From: Helopsaltes ochotensis
Lineage: Eukaryota > Chordata > Aves > Passeriformes > Locustellidae
Direction of reading: 5' to 3'
Length of the DNA: 64,000 nt
Assembly (NCBI GenBank): GCA_013400155.1
Contig: VXBM01000873.1
Location: 248,026-312,025 of the forward strand
Shown here in pieces: positions 39,280-51,100 of the stretch. The translations under genes and the position numbers were made by a program. The number at the start of each line of letters is the position of its first letter. The first letter of the stretch is position 1. The notes below the pieces were generated by a model. It searched no databases and was not told the DNA's origin. It was given only the letters and a program-made list of their open reading frames with translations.

Positions 39280-39937
39280 TAAGCTGTTGAAAGTGGGGAG
39301 ATATTAATGTATCAAATATACTGAGTAAATGCTGTACCTCCCTTCCTGCAAAAGTCGGATTGCAAAACTCCTAGCTCGGAGAAAAAAACCTAATTTACAT
39401 TTGAGACACTAAGGTAAAAGCCTCAAGCCCCGAACATGATTTCATTACCATCTGAAGACCCAAGGCAAAACGACGGCGCCTGGACTCAGATGGCATCCTA
39501 ACGACTCAGATAAGAACCATCAGCATCTCGCTGACGAGGGACCGATACGGGCACCATCTCTGGACCCTGGTGATGGAAACTCAAAGGGCTTCCCGTAAAC
39601 CTATGAAGATTATCATCTCTGTCGGGAAGGAGCTTTTGTCGCGAGAAAAGAAGAATAAACTCAGCAGTAAATACCCTGATACTGAAATGTTAAAAAAACT
39701 GTATTACAAAATTCAGCCTGAAGGCATCTAAACAGTATAAAACCCGGGCTCCGGCAGCAGTACGTTGTGAACTGGGGAGAGGGCAGCTGGCGAGAGAGAC
39801 CGTTCGTCCCCTGTTCACCGATGCTGACTCCCGGGCTCGGCATCTTTTATTTTGGTGGTGGTTCTTTCGTTTCTTTCTAAATTGTTATTAATAAATTATC
39901 CTTTTATATAAACGATCCGGCTAATTCGTCCATAACA
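39280..39937 (+). mobile_element. Probable ERV solo LTR in CASP3 intron 1
   Basis: A CpG-rich block in AT-rich intron DNA with LTR anatomy: a TATA box (TATAAAA) at about 39736, a GC-rich leader, AATAAA at 39890-39895, and an end reading CCATAACA. The left end is uncertain. TCATG occurs at 39275-39279 and again at 39938-39942, a possible 5-bp duplication, but the LTR would then start TA rather than TG; other starts at 39285 (TGTTG) or about 39332 (TGTAC) leave no match. The many intact CpGs suggest a fairly young insertion. No retroviral genes are present. Confidence 0.65.
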
Positions 39938-40800
39938 TCATGATACTAATGCAGACATGCAAATTAAAAAATTTCCACTCTACAATGCATAACGCTAAAC
40001 GATAATTATCTGACTAATAGCGTCAAGAAAATATAGAAGCTGACTATATGAAAAAATGAAAAACATTTGAAATATACCGTAACCTTTACTGTGTGACAGT
40101 ATCCCCTTACTAAATGCTGCTACCACAGATGGGAGCAGGCCCATACTGAGACAGCTCTTCCCATTACTTCTGGTCTGGATGTAGTTGCTGGAAAGCCCTG
40201 ACACTGGGCTAGCATTCTGATCTTCCAATAGCAAACAGACTTTTAGGTACTCAGCATGAAGCTGTAAAACCAGCTGAAATTAGTCCGAGTGTAGATAGGT
40301 CCCCTGAGTTATTAATTCATCTGTACCTATCAATCACATCACCACCGCTAGAAGCAACAGCCGAATCAGGATCCTTAACACTAAGGGCACGGTGTGTTAG
40401 TTTGAAACCTACCACCTGACAAGCAGATACCTGAAGGAGAGAACTCTGAGTTACAGGGTAAAAGACTACAGATGGCCAGCCCTATCCTTCAGCACAGCAG
40501 GGAACAAGACAGGACACAACACACCTCGGGCAGGGCCTTTTACACGCTATCAAAAGTTAGTCACAGTGCCTGCCACGACCCCAAACATGCGTTCCGTCAG
40601 TACAGACGAGGTTTTAACACGCTTTGTTTTGGAGCAACCACATCCAGATTCTAACCCCTGTTTCCGGTTCGTAAATAGTCTACCGAGGGGTCACCAGAGA
40701 GCAGCTCAGAATTAAAGAGCTTTTTTCTTCTTCTTCTTTTTGCTCTCTGTTCCAGCAGCTTCTCCGCAAAGGCAGGCTGAAAGGGAACAAACTAGCTACC
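39938..40800 (-). other. CASP3 intron 1, promoter-proximal part
   Basis: Unique-looking sequence rising in GC towards the island. There is a T/C-rich run at about 40721-40755. No exon was recognised. Confidence 0.5.
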
Positions 40801-41520
40801 TTAAGCTTGTGGAGAGCTAATACCTGAGGCCCCGAGCCCTGCCCACGGGCAGGGGAAGCGGCGGGCGCTGGGATGGCACCGCGGGCAAGGCCGGGGGCTC
40901 AGCCGCCGCCACCACCGACCGACCGCCGGGCCTGCGGGGCCGGGAGCCCCGCGGGCAGCCGGGGGAGCGGCGCTCTCAGCCGGGCCCACCCCAGTGTAAC
41001 GCGGCTCCCCCCTGCTCCCCACAGCTGACCTCCCTCGGGAGAGATGCGAGCGGCCACGCGGACCTAGGGAGACACAGCCTGGTCCACCCGCGACCCCCCC
41101 GCCTTTGTTCGGCCCCGCCGCCGCCGCATCCCGGCGCGGCCGCATCCTGGCACCGCCGCCNNNNNNNNNNNNNNNNNNNNNNNNNNNNNNNNNNNNNNNN
41201 NNNNNNNNNNNNNNNNNNNNNNNNNNNNNNNNNNNNNNNNNNNNNNNNNNNNNNNNNNNNNNNNNNNNNNNNNNNNNNNNNNNNNNNNNNNNNNNNNNNN
41301 NNNNNNNNNNNNNNNNNNNNNNNNNNNNNNNNNNNNNNNNNNNNNNNNNNNNNNNNNNNNNNNNNNNNNNNNNNNNNNNNNNNNNNNNNNNNNNNNNNNN
41401 NNNNNNNNNNNNNNNNNNNNNNNNNNNNNNNNNNNNNNNNNNNNNNNNNNNNNNNNNNNNNNNNNNNNNNNNNNNNNNNNNNNNNNNNNNNGGGTGCCGC
41501 TGTCCTTGCTGCTCTTGGGT
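40800..41520. promoter_or_regulatory. Bidirectional CpG-island promoter of CASP3 and PRIMPOL
   Basis: A dense GC-rich, CpG-rich block with a gap in its centre. CASP3 lies to the left on minus and PRIMPOL to the right on plus, the head-to-head arrangement known in mammals. On the minus strand CTCAG/GTATTAG (exon end near 40824) and AAG/GTAGCT (near 40801) are candidate donors for the untranslated CASP3 exon 1. The untranslated first exon of PRIMPOL is probably in or just right of the gap and was not identified. Confidence 0.85.
41161..41491. other. Assembly gap (331 N)
   Basis: Undetermined bases in the core of the CASP3/PRIMPOL island, probably containing both transcription start regions. 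Confidence 1.
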
Positions 41521-41611
41521 GTGAATGGTGTAACCCCAGCCTTGTCAGGTTTGCGCTGTTGCTTGAGTTCCTCCGCCTTCTGAAACAAATGTGCTATTCT
41601 GGTGCATTTAC

Positions 41612-42139
41612 ACTGTGTTGGTGCGGCCTCATATTGAATGCTGTGTGCAGCTTTGGGCGCCACAATAACGGAAGGTTATAGAGGTGTTACAGTGTCCAGA
41701 GGAGGGCCTTGAGGATGGTGAAGGGCTTTGAGGGGAGGCCGTAAGAGGAGCAACGGAGGTCACTTGGTCTGTTCAGCCTAGAGAAGAGGAGGCTGAGGGC
41801 AGACCTCATTGTGGTCTTCAACATCCTCATGAGGGGAAGAGGAGGGGCAGGCTCTGATCTCTTCTATGTGGTGCCCAGTGACAGGACCAGAGGGAATGGC
41901 CTGAAGCTGTGTCAGGGAAGGTTTAGGTTGGATTTTAGGAAAAGGTTCTTCACCCAGAGGGTGGCTGGGCACTGGAATAGGCTCCCCAGGGAAGCAGTCC
42001 CAGCACCAGTCTGACGGAGCTCAAGAAGCATTTGGACAATGTTCTTGGGTCCATGGTGTGACTCTTGGAGATGGTCATATGCAGGGCCAGGAGATGGATT
42101 AGATGATCCTTCCAACTTAGAATATTCTGTAATTCTGAC
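41612..42139 (+). mobile_element. CR1 LINE fragment, plus orientation, end of RT frame plus 3' tail
   Basis: About 530 bases of CR1 immediately downstream of the promoter island. A remnant of the reverse-transcriptase C-terminus is still readable in one frame at about 41811-42014 (GRFRLDFRKRFFTQRVAGHW). It ends with GATCCTTCCAACTTAGAATA and the ATTCTGTAATTCTGA terminal repeat. It is not a host gene. Confidence 0.92.
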
Positions 42140-42529
42140 AGAATGGTTGTTTGTAATGGCCAGCTGGAGTAATCTGTGGGGATAATTAGTAAATGAGCGG
42201 CCCCCCTCCTGACCTCAGTGAGCGAGATCCCCATGGATGAGCTGGCCTGTACTGCAGCAGGACCTTCCCTTGGGCAGGGTTTTCGCCCACCTGCTGCGAC
42301 TGTTCCTGGCTGCCCAAAGACCTGCCTTGCGCAACAGCGCTCTAACGCTGAGGGCTGATTTTGGCTTCATCATCAACTTTCAGGTCAGTTAGTTTCATAT
42401 TTGTACGTTGACCTTCAGTAGCAGAAGTCAGATGACATTGGAAACTACGTATTCCAGCTTCTCATAGCTTTTTGAAGTCTTATCAAAGACTCAGGTCTGA
42501 TGTACTGAGTTTTGCACTTGCAATCTTAA

Positions 42530-42727
42530 TTTGAGGAACAGATTGCATACTGGAACAGGTTGTCCAGAGAGGTTATGGAGTCTCCCCCACTGGAGATACT
42601 CAAGAACTGACTGGACACAATCCTGTGCCAAGTGCTCCAAGATGACCCTCCTTGAGCAGGGAGGTTGGACCAGGTGACCCATCGTGGTCCCTTTCAACCT
42701 GAGGCATTCTGTGATCTGTGATTGTAG
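42530..42727 (+). mobile_element. Second CR1 LINE 3'-end fragment, plus orientation
   Basis: It reads GGAACAGGTTGTCCAGAGAG, later AGGGAGGTTGGACCAGGTGA, and ends CATTCTGTGATCTGTGATTG, the CR1 tail. It lies about 390 bases downstream of the first copy, in PRIMPOL intron 1. Confidence 0.9.
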
Positions 42728-44983
42728 AGGCCACTTCCTCTATTAGCAGGGCAAGATGAAAATTTGTTGTTGAGGGAAGATGAGTTGTGTTAATGTGCCA
42801 CTTGTTAGCTCAACGTAAGGATAGCTAAACTAATTTTCACTAATGTTAAGGAATTTAATGTGTTCTTCTAAGGCTGAATCAGTAGCTGGGAGAAAATCTC
42901 ACAGATTTATTTGTGTCAAGGACCATGAATTCTGCCATAGAACTACGTTGCGTGACACACACACTGGCCAGGAAACAAATGTAATGTTATTTTGAGTAGC
43001 AGTTGATTTGCGTGTCTCAGCTTCAGTTGTCAGCAGGTGTGGGTAATATGTTTTGTCATTATCGTGAGAGGTAAATGGAGAAGTAGTCTTCCATAAAATA
43101 AAGAAAATGATATAGCAAGTTCTTTAAGTCGTTGCTCAGGAGACATTTTTCCAGGCTCTCCATGCAGTCATCCTGGTGAGTCAATAACACTGAAGTCCAA
43201 ACATGATGGTGACAAAATTTCTTTCAGTCAAGTCAAACAAAAGTAAGTACTGCCCTTATTTCTGGTGGGACATAAGCAAGGAAGATGAAGTGAGAATTTC
43301 CCAGTGAACTCAGAAGGCTAGTCTGTAAGTATTAGTTGTATGTGCTCTAAATAGATGTGTTGTGTTATAGTTCACGCAGGAATTTGTCTTGAAAAGACTT
43401 GACATGTTTGACTCCTGAGAGACCGAGTGTTTGGACTGCAAGACTCATGATAGGTTTCAGTTTAAAGCAAGGGTCATCAACTTTCTCCCAGGTTCTGGTA
43501 TTCTCCCAGTTGTAAAAATATAGCCTGATATAACTAGAAAGTTTAAAATTAATAGGGAATTATGGGGCTTCTCCTTTGCTTTCTTTTTTTAATGGTCACC
43601 TTGTGGGAAAGTGCTGATGTAGGGATGTCTTTTGCACCCAGATAATTTACAGCCAACAGCATCAAAATGAAACTGAAAGTTTTGTTAGCACTTCTGAGAA
43701 ATGCTGATTGCTGTCTATAATCTAACCTTTCATTCCCAGAGAAGAAAATAAGAGCATAAAAAGGGAGTGAAGAAAATGCACAGGTTAGAAGATGGACAAG
43801 GGGGATAGGGATAATATGGTTGACCCCTGTTAGAGAAAAAACATTCTGTTACTTAGACCTTACACAGGCACTGACTATCAAGACATTGGCAAGCTTAGAA
43901 CAGTGGGCAGAAATGTAATTGTCCAGGAACTTTTGCTGTGGAAAACTTGGAGGGGAAATGAGAGGATCTAAAATTTGGGCTTCAGGGCCCCACAAGAATA
44001 TTTAAATTTGCCTTGTGGATCCAGCTTGTTAAAGGTTTGAATACTTTTGAGTACACTTAGTTTCATTTTTGTCTTTCACTGCAACCCAGGGGCTGTTAGA
44101 AGAACCAAGTGGGTTATGCTGGGCAGAACAAGAAGATTCCCCTTCATATTTGTTTACTTCTTGCTTCTCTTTCACAGTTTCCTGGCAGTGCTTGTTACTG
44201 ATTTGCAGGTGTTCCACTTACAGATAATTGTACATATGCGTGTTTATGCTTTACTGCATTACTCTACAGCATTTAGATTACTTTATGGAACTAGAAGCTT
44301 AAAGGTTGCAAGATAGCAAGAGTTACTGCACGGATATACTTCTTGAAAATAGATAAGATTACTATTTTAAGGTTGTGAAAAGTACATGAGCTTTTAAAGC
44401 AGGTGAAAGTATAAGTGATCAATAGCAAAGGTTGGCAGTGGAAACAGAGCCCTCATTTTGGATTTCAGTTTTTACTTTGAGATACAGAGCTCGGAGCTAA
44501 GGTCACTGAAGTCTTAACTCCTCCTGTGAACTCAAGTATTGTACTACCCATACAAATTAATTATCTCATTTGTCTCCCCAACCACAAAGAAATTTTTTTT
44601 TTTACTTTTAGTATTTTTTTACTCCTTACTAACGTTATGTGCCTAGTTAAAGTTTGTACACTTTCTGAGGAGTGTAATACCATTCTGTAGACAAAACCAA
44701 AAATTCCTAGGCCTTGTTTCACTGTCTTTATTCTGTTGTGTTTATCTTTGATAGTGTTAATATGAAGCTCTTGTACTTCCAAAACAATGTAGAGACATTT
44801 AATATTAAAACAAGTATCATAGCAAGGTTGGGTGTTGATTTGGAATATTGGCTACTCCCAGTTAATTAATAAATTACATTCAACAAAACCAAAATTAAAG
44901 CAGTGAGGAGTACAAGATATATTCACATTAAAATTGCCTTGCAAATGGATTGATACTGATTTGACTATTTGTAATTGCTTTAG
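42728..44983 (+). other. PRIMPOL intron 1, distal part
   Basis: AT-rich intron with chance-length frames only. It ends in the acceptor GTAATTGCTTTAG directly before the start-codon exon. Confidence 0.65.
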
Positions 44984-45180
44984 GAGAAATGAACAGAAAT
45001 TGGCAAGAAAGAATGAAGAAAGTGGAAGAGCTAGCATCTCACTATGAAAGAAATCCTCTTCCTACAGTTTATAGACCAAGACTGTCCAAACCCTCTATGC
45101 CATCCTCTGTTTGGAAAATATTTTCTCGACAGGCTGAAGCTTTTAATTTTGTAAAAACCTACAAAAACCTATACAAAGAG
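44984..45180 (+). CDS. PRIMPOL: PRIMPOL start-codon exon
   Basis: ATG at 44989 opens MNRNWQERMKKVEELASHYE, with RPRLSKP and FNFVK further on, matching the N-terminal helix of PrimPol. The exon ends TYKNLYKE at donor GAG/GTATAT, phase 0. The last residues contain four more than the human protein (see findings). Confidence 0.95.
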
Positions 45181-48100
45181 GTATATTATGTGTTAGACAA
45201 ATGTCTCCCCTCTTTATATACTTTCAAGATTGAACATCATTTAAAATTGCTGTTGGCAGTGAAGTCTTTATCAGTTTGCAAGATCTTTTTCTTCCTAATC
45301 CTTTAACAGCTAGTATTTCTTTTTGTCTTTGTATGTCATGTTGCACTGGAAGTATCTCTAATACTAGTTCTGTTCTAACATACAAGTTGATGTGTGGTGT
45401 TAACTTCAAGCAGTAAAAGTGCTTTTTAGGAACATTGTAGTGATAAACTTGTTCCTTCTCAAGATGAACAAGCTGTCAGGGTGGACAGGAGAATGGGAAG
45501 GCAGTAAGAATTGAGTAGGAAGAAAGAGGAGGAAAAAAATGAGAAAGAGATAAAGATGCAGAGACTAAATAAAAACAATACAACTCTCCTATGGCATCTG
45601 AGTAGCCAGTTCAGATGATTAAAAGTGATTAGCCAAAGAAATAGTGTGTGAAAGGTATCCTCTGTTTTCAGTTTAATACTTTTCAAATTGAAAGCTATTT
45701 TTAAGAAAGTATTGTGTTTTTCTCCACACTGTTTCAGGTATTTAAGTAATCCTGACAGCCTGTTTTCCAAAGTGGCTTCTCATTGGCTTGACAGTAGTTT
45801 TTTTTCTATTTTCTTCTCAGATTTCCATTTTTGGATCTAAACAACATAATATCTGAAGAATATTTGCCCATAAAGCTTATACTGCCATCATATCCACGAG
45901 GCTGCTCTTTTCAGCAGCCTCATGGATATGTTCCTCTTCCCTCATGCTTGTTCCTCTTCCCTGTAGATGCACTTAATACTGATCAGAAAAAAACAAGACT
46001 TTACAGAGAAAACAGTTTACATTACTGCACAGCAAAGAAAAGCTTCAAAGTTTTACCCATGTAACTGAAATCAGAATGATGTTCTAAATTAAAACTAGAT
46101 GTTACTGAGCATGGAAAAGGATAAGTGTTCTGTTTATAGTTCTCTTGTATTTACTAACCTTTGACTGATGCCTAGTAGGAACTTATGAAGATTTAAACTG
46201 GTTTTTTGAATAAAACTAACAAAAAAATTCTATGTTTTATTTAAAAAGGATGTTCATGTGTTTGCTTTGGAAAAGAACACACAGAGTGGACAGAGGTTTT
46301 ACCTTGTGACAACATATAAAGAGCTTTGGTTTTATTACACGTGAGTATTTGAGAAGGTGCCCTGTATGTTACTGAAAGTTAGTGGTGTACTGCATATCCT
46401 ACCTAGTGGGAGTTAGCACTGGATAGGTATTCCCAGGAGCTGTCTGCTGCTCTGAGTAGCACAGAGCTGTAATGGGTTACCTGAGCTTTCATCGTGGCAA
46501 TGGGAAAAATCTTCATGAGGACAAAACAATATATTCTGTAGTGGGTTTCAACTTTCTTTTGAGTAGCAGGTTGCCATTATTTCCTGTGGGTGAAGTACTC
46601 TGTATGTTGAACTGAAATTTATTAACAGTACATTTGTTTTTGCTGTGAGCTGTCCTCAGGGGATCATACCAACACTTGACAAAAACATACTTTTCTGACT
46701 AGTCATACAGCAGTTGCAATGGGTGTTAATGCAGATGTCTGAAAATTGATTTATGGGTTTGCATTTGCATGATATAGTTCCAAGTACTGACAATTTGATC
46801 ATGTGCTGAACTTCCCCCCCCATTTGTTTCTTTTACACTAAAACATTTGGCTATGAAGTCAAAGAAATCTGAGTCAATTTTTATATGTAAAGCTTGATTT
46901 TCTTTCTCTGAAACTGATGAGATTATTTTTTAATTTAGTTAGAAAAAACTCTATATAATCTCTTTTTTTGTGCTAAAGACATATGAGTGATAACTTATGT
47001 TTTTTACAGTAATTTTCATAGTTCCTTGAATTCTCATCATTTCTGTATGTATTGTAAGACTGGGGGGAGCGTGGAGAGGAGAATACAAAAGGAAATTCTA
47101 GGCCAGACAAATAATCTTCATTGATATTTGATGCTAATGTTAGTTACAATTTTTTCAAAGCATTGTAGGGCTACTACAAATTTTTAATATGAGTGATTGA
47201 TTGCAGAATAAAATATGTGGGATCCTTGTTTGTAACTGATAAGCATATTTATCATGCTCATAATGTTTATCATGAGAGATTGTGATTTGTTTTTGTTTAT
47301 CCTTAGCAAAGGTTACAAAACAAGTCTTATGCATTGTTACGAAGTAATTCCTGAAAAAGATGCTTGCAAACTTTATTTTGATTTGGAATTTTACAAACCA
47401 GCGAATCCTGGTGCAGATGGCAAGAGTATGGTCATGAAGTTAATTGAGGTAAACTGGAGCAAAGTCATGCTGTGGATGAATATGAATTCATTGTTAATTA
47501 ATATGAAACCAAAGTATTTACCACTTTATCTTGATTATGCTATAGTAAAATAAAAAGAATTGCAGACCCAGTGATTATTTTTAATTAAGGAAAAATACTG
47601 TTTTAATTAAGGCACGGGTTTAATCATAGTGAGAGACAAAAATAATGATGGCTGTTGGACTGTTTGTATTCACAGTAGGTTTACTGACATGGTAAGTTTA
47701 CTTTTGAAGATTGTTTTCTGTTCTTCAAAGCAGTAAAACTGAAGGAATGTTTAGGTACTCTTTAAAGTAGCATCCATAAAAATTCATCATATATTCCTCA
47801 GTTCATTCCCTTTGCCTAATGGTACAGCTGTATATCAAGGCTTAGGTAAACCTCTCCTGAAATTTTCTTTAGATGACAGTTCATTATCATTTAGTTGAAT
47901 GATGATGTAGAGAGAATCATGTGACTGCATTTACCAATTTGGTACCTAAAATTAAATACCTTTGCTAATTATCAATTTTATTGAATAGTGAAATTTCAAT
48001 TTTATTGCATTTTTTTCTGTGAATGAGCTATCTGCAAGTTCAATGTGGCATTAATATATTTTTAGAAGAGTATCCCGTGCTTTAAAAAAAAATCTCATCA

Positions 48101-51100
48101 TGAGTGGATGTCTGTTTGTGAGAATTCTGTCACCTACATGTCTCTAGCTAGAAGTGAACAAAAGTAAAAAACTATTGAGGTAATTCTGTCATAAAGAACC
48201 CCTCACTCATACAGAATCTGGAGGGGTTTATCCATTGTGGATCAACCCTGAAATATAGAGATTCCTCAGGTTATGAAGAGGATTTTGGATTTGGTGGGGG
48301 ATCAGAGCTGCTAAAACCCAAGGCTTCCAGATCTTTAGGTTCTGAGTCCCAGTCCTAAACATGAGTAATCAGTAGCTTGGTTTATAAAAGGTTTTTATTA
48401 AGAGCTAATTTAGAGTGAAATATATTTTCCACTTAGTTATTGTTCATTGGGTCACACCAATGAATTAGCTGAATCATACCAGCGAATTAGCTCAGCATCC
48501 TTCATATCGTGACAGCCTCCACCTTCCCCTCCTGGTGAGCCCGCATTGCAAACATTGTCACTGAGGGTGTGAACTGCTTTGTGGTGGAAAACAACCTGCA
48601 GGGTAAAGCCTCCTAACCAGACTTTGACCTGAGAAACTGGAAGGCTTCTCAGCTTATCGCTGTTAGTTAAGTGTTAAGTGACTTGCATATTTAAGGAAAT
48701 GTCAAGCTTGGTTAAAACTTGATATGGGTTAGTTTGAATTAAATGAACTGTGTGCTCAAAATGAGGGAAAAAAGAGACTTTGGGAAGAACGTAAAATCTG
48801 AATTTGTGTTAGGTTTTATAGATACAACTACTAGAGTAAAACAATGTAATTAATGTTTCTAATTTCAGCTTGTCAGCCAAAAATTAAAAGAACTTTATGA
48901 TGTAAATTGTTCAGCAAAAGATGTCTTGAACTTGGATTCCAGTACTGATGAAAAATTTAGTCGGCATTTAATATTTCTACCCCAAAAGACTGTATTTAAG
49001 GATAATACTCATGTTGGTAAGTGTGTTCTTTTCTCTTACACCTAGAAATAAAAGGTGAGGTTTTGACTTTATACAGTGCCATCTCCCATATGAGTATTTA
49101 TTTTAATGGAATTATATGTGGAAACAAAATCCACAGCATACACATAATTACTCTCTATTTCATTAGACCTTATTTTTTTTCATCTTCTACTTTCTTTTCC
49201 TATAATTAGCATATGTTTACAAAAATGTAACTTTTTTGTGCCTGTATGTTTTATTTACAAAAATACTGATTTCTCTGAAACTGGCAAGTCTACAACTCCT
49301 TAGTTTTCAGATTAATGTTAGTCTTAACAATTGAAGCTGCTAGTTTTTGCTCTAAATACATTTAATTTCTGCTCAGCACATTGTCAAAAAGGCAGGACAG
49401 AGATGATTTCAAGCCACCTGTGCGTAAACATGGTTAAGAGAAAGCTGAAAACAATTTTGTTTATGTGAGTTGGGATTTCTCAGATACAGCAACTCCAGCA
49501 CAGAGAATTGGCAGTTTAGGGTTGTCTTGACTCATTTGTGTGCCCCAGTAGTCCTGTAAAGGATTATGAGGATGATGATGATTTTGATGCTTGATATGTT
49601 GAGTCATTCTGCTGATATGTAGCATGGGAGGAACAATATTTCATATTCATTCATGTTCCCCATGGAAGCTTCATCCAACAAGTGCAGAATCATCCTTGCC
49701 AGTGTTCCTTCCACTTCATAGTTTTTCCCCCACTTTTGTGTTTATTCTAGTCTCTTTCTTTCTCCCTGGAACTAATTTGGCCATAGTTTTAATTTGTCTG
49801 GTTTTGGTTACCATCTAGCAGAGCCTGGAGGTACAATGGGAGTTGAATTAGAATACTGGGAGTTTGAAAAGTCACTACAAAATACTTTTGTAAAAGTAAT
49901 TTGTAGTTTGAGTAAGCTTTGGTCAAGCTCTTACATCAGTAAATACACCATGAAGCTCCAAGTAAACATTTCAATCATTCTGAAAGTGAAATTACGAAAA
50001 GCAGTAGTGAGGGGGACAGTCACAACCTTTCCAGAATCCTAAATCTGAGCTTGTTAATATTTAGGAGGTTTTTTTTCAGATGTTTATTACAAATTCTTCT
50101 GAGGCATTGGTTTCTCAGTCACTGGCCAGAACCATCTTATACAGTGAGCTGGTCAAAAGATTTCTTTTTAAAAATTCAGAAGGGCTAAGAAGACCCCAAA
50201 CTTCAACGACTTCCATCTTGGTTGGCTGTTTTGAAAGATGTTTGCACAGAAACTCTGTAAGTTCTTTCTTGGCTCATAAATGACATTACCTGCTTCTGGC
50301 CTTTTTTGGTTGTTTTTAAGGTAACTTTGTGAGAACCATTTTGCAGCCTGCCATAAGATTAATGGAGAGTAGGGCTGCTGTGATTCCAAAGGAAGAAGCA
50401 GGGCATGTTTTCCAGTGTTCTGCAGGAGCTGGATTAGATGGTTCTCTCACAAACCTCACAGCTGTTGAAGATGATTCTAAAGACTGGCCAGCCAATGCTC
50501 AAAAAACAAAGGATATGGAAATGCCACACCAGGAAGAAAATGTTGATTTTTCCTTCTTAATAGTACATGATAAAGAAGGCAACAGGCAGCTTTTTGTAGA
50601 TCTAGGTAAGTATAAGCGTTTTTAAATCTCTTTGGGATGCAACAAAGGTTAAGAATGAAATGTTCCTTAATCTTTGATTACAGAGAGTAAGAACAGTGGG
50701 GTTCTTACTGTTGTCCCTATGGTCAGACTTAAAAACAGGCAGAAACTGTGATCATAAGTGCTGTACTTTAAAGGAACCTTAGATTCATGGTGTATGGAAC
50801 TTCTTATATTACTACATTTAATTTTTTGCTCTGAAGTTTAAAGTAATTCTTTCCTTACAGGACTAGTTTGTTTTTTTTTTCCCTAAGGGTTTAGTGCTCC
50901 CATTTGGATTAAAGAGGACAGTATTTTAAATTGAATTGGAAGCTGCTTAATAAAGGAACAAGTCTTACAGGCATGGCTTTCTGTATTCTACATGTATGAA
51001 TTGAGCCTTCTTTCCCTCTTTAGAATGGCAGCTCTTAGCTTTCAGTGATGGAATAATAGAAATTTTGGGTTGGGCACTTCATGGCCCAGCTGGGCATGGA

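Noticed and set aside
41064..41663. 199-codon minus frame and overlapping plus frame at the promoter island
   Set aside because: It spans a gap; the readable part is CpG-island or antisense CR1 sequence, not a conserved protein.
41811..42014. 67-codon frame with a plausible protein-like sequence
   Set aside because: It is the decayed C-terminus of the CR1 reverse transcriptase, not a host gene.
45889..45930. Hairpin considered as a microRNA precursor
   Set aside because: The stem is 18 bp with a 6-base loop and pairing does not extend outwards, which is too short for a typical precursor.
45831..46064. 77-codon frame after a strong acceptor, considered as an extra PRIMPOL exon
   Set aside because: The flanking PRIMPOL exons join in phase without it and match the mammalian protein. 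Kept as a finding only, because of the splice signals and hairpin.
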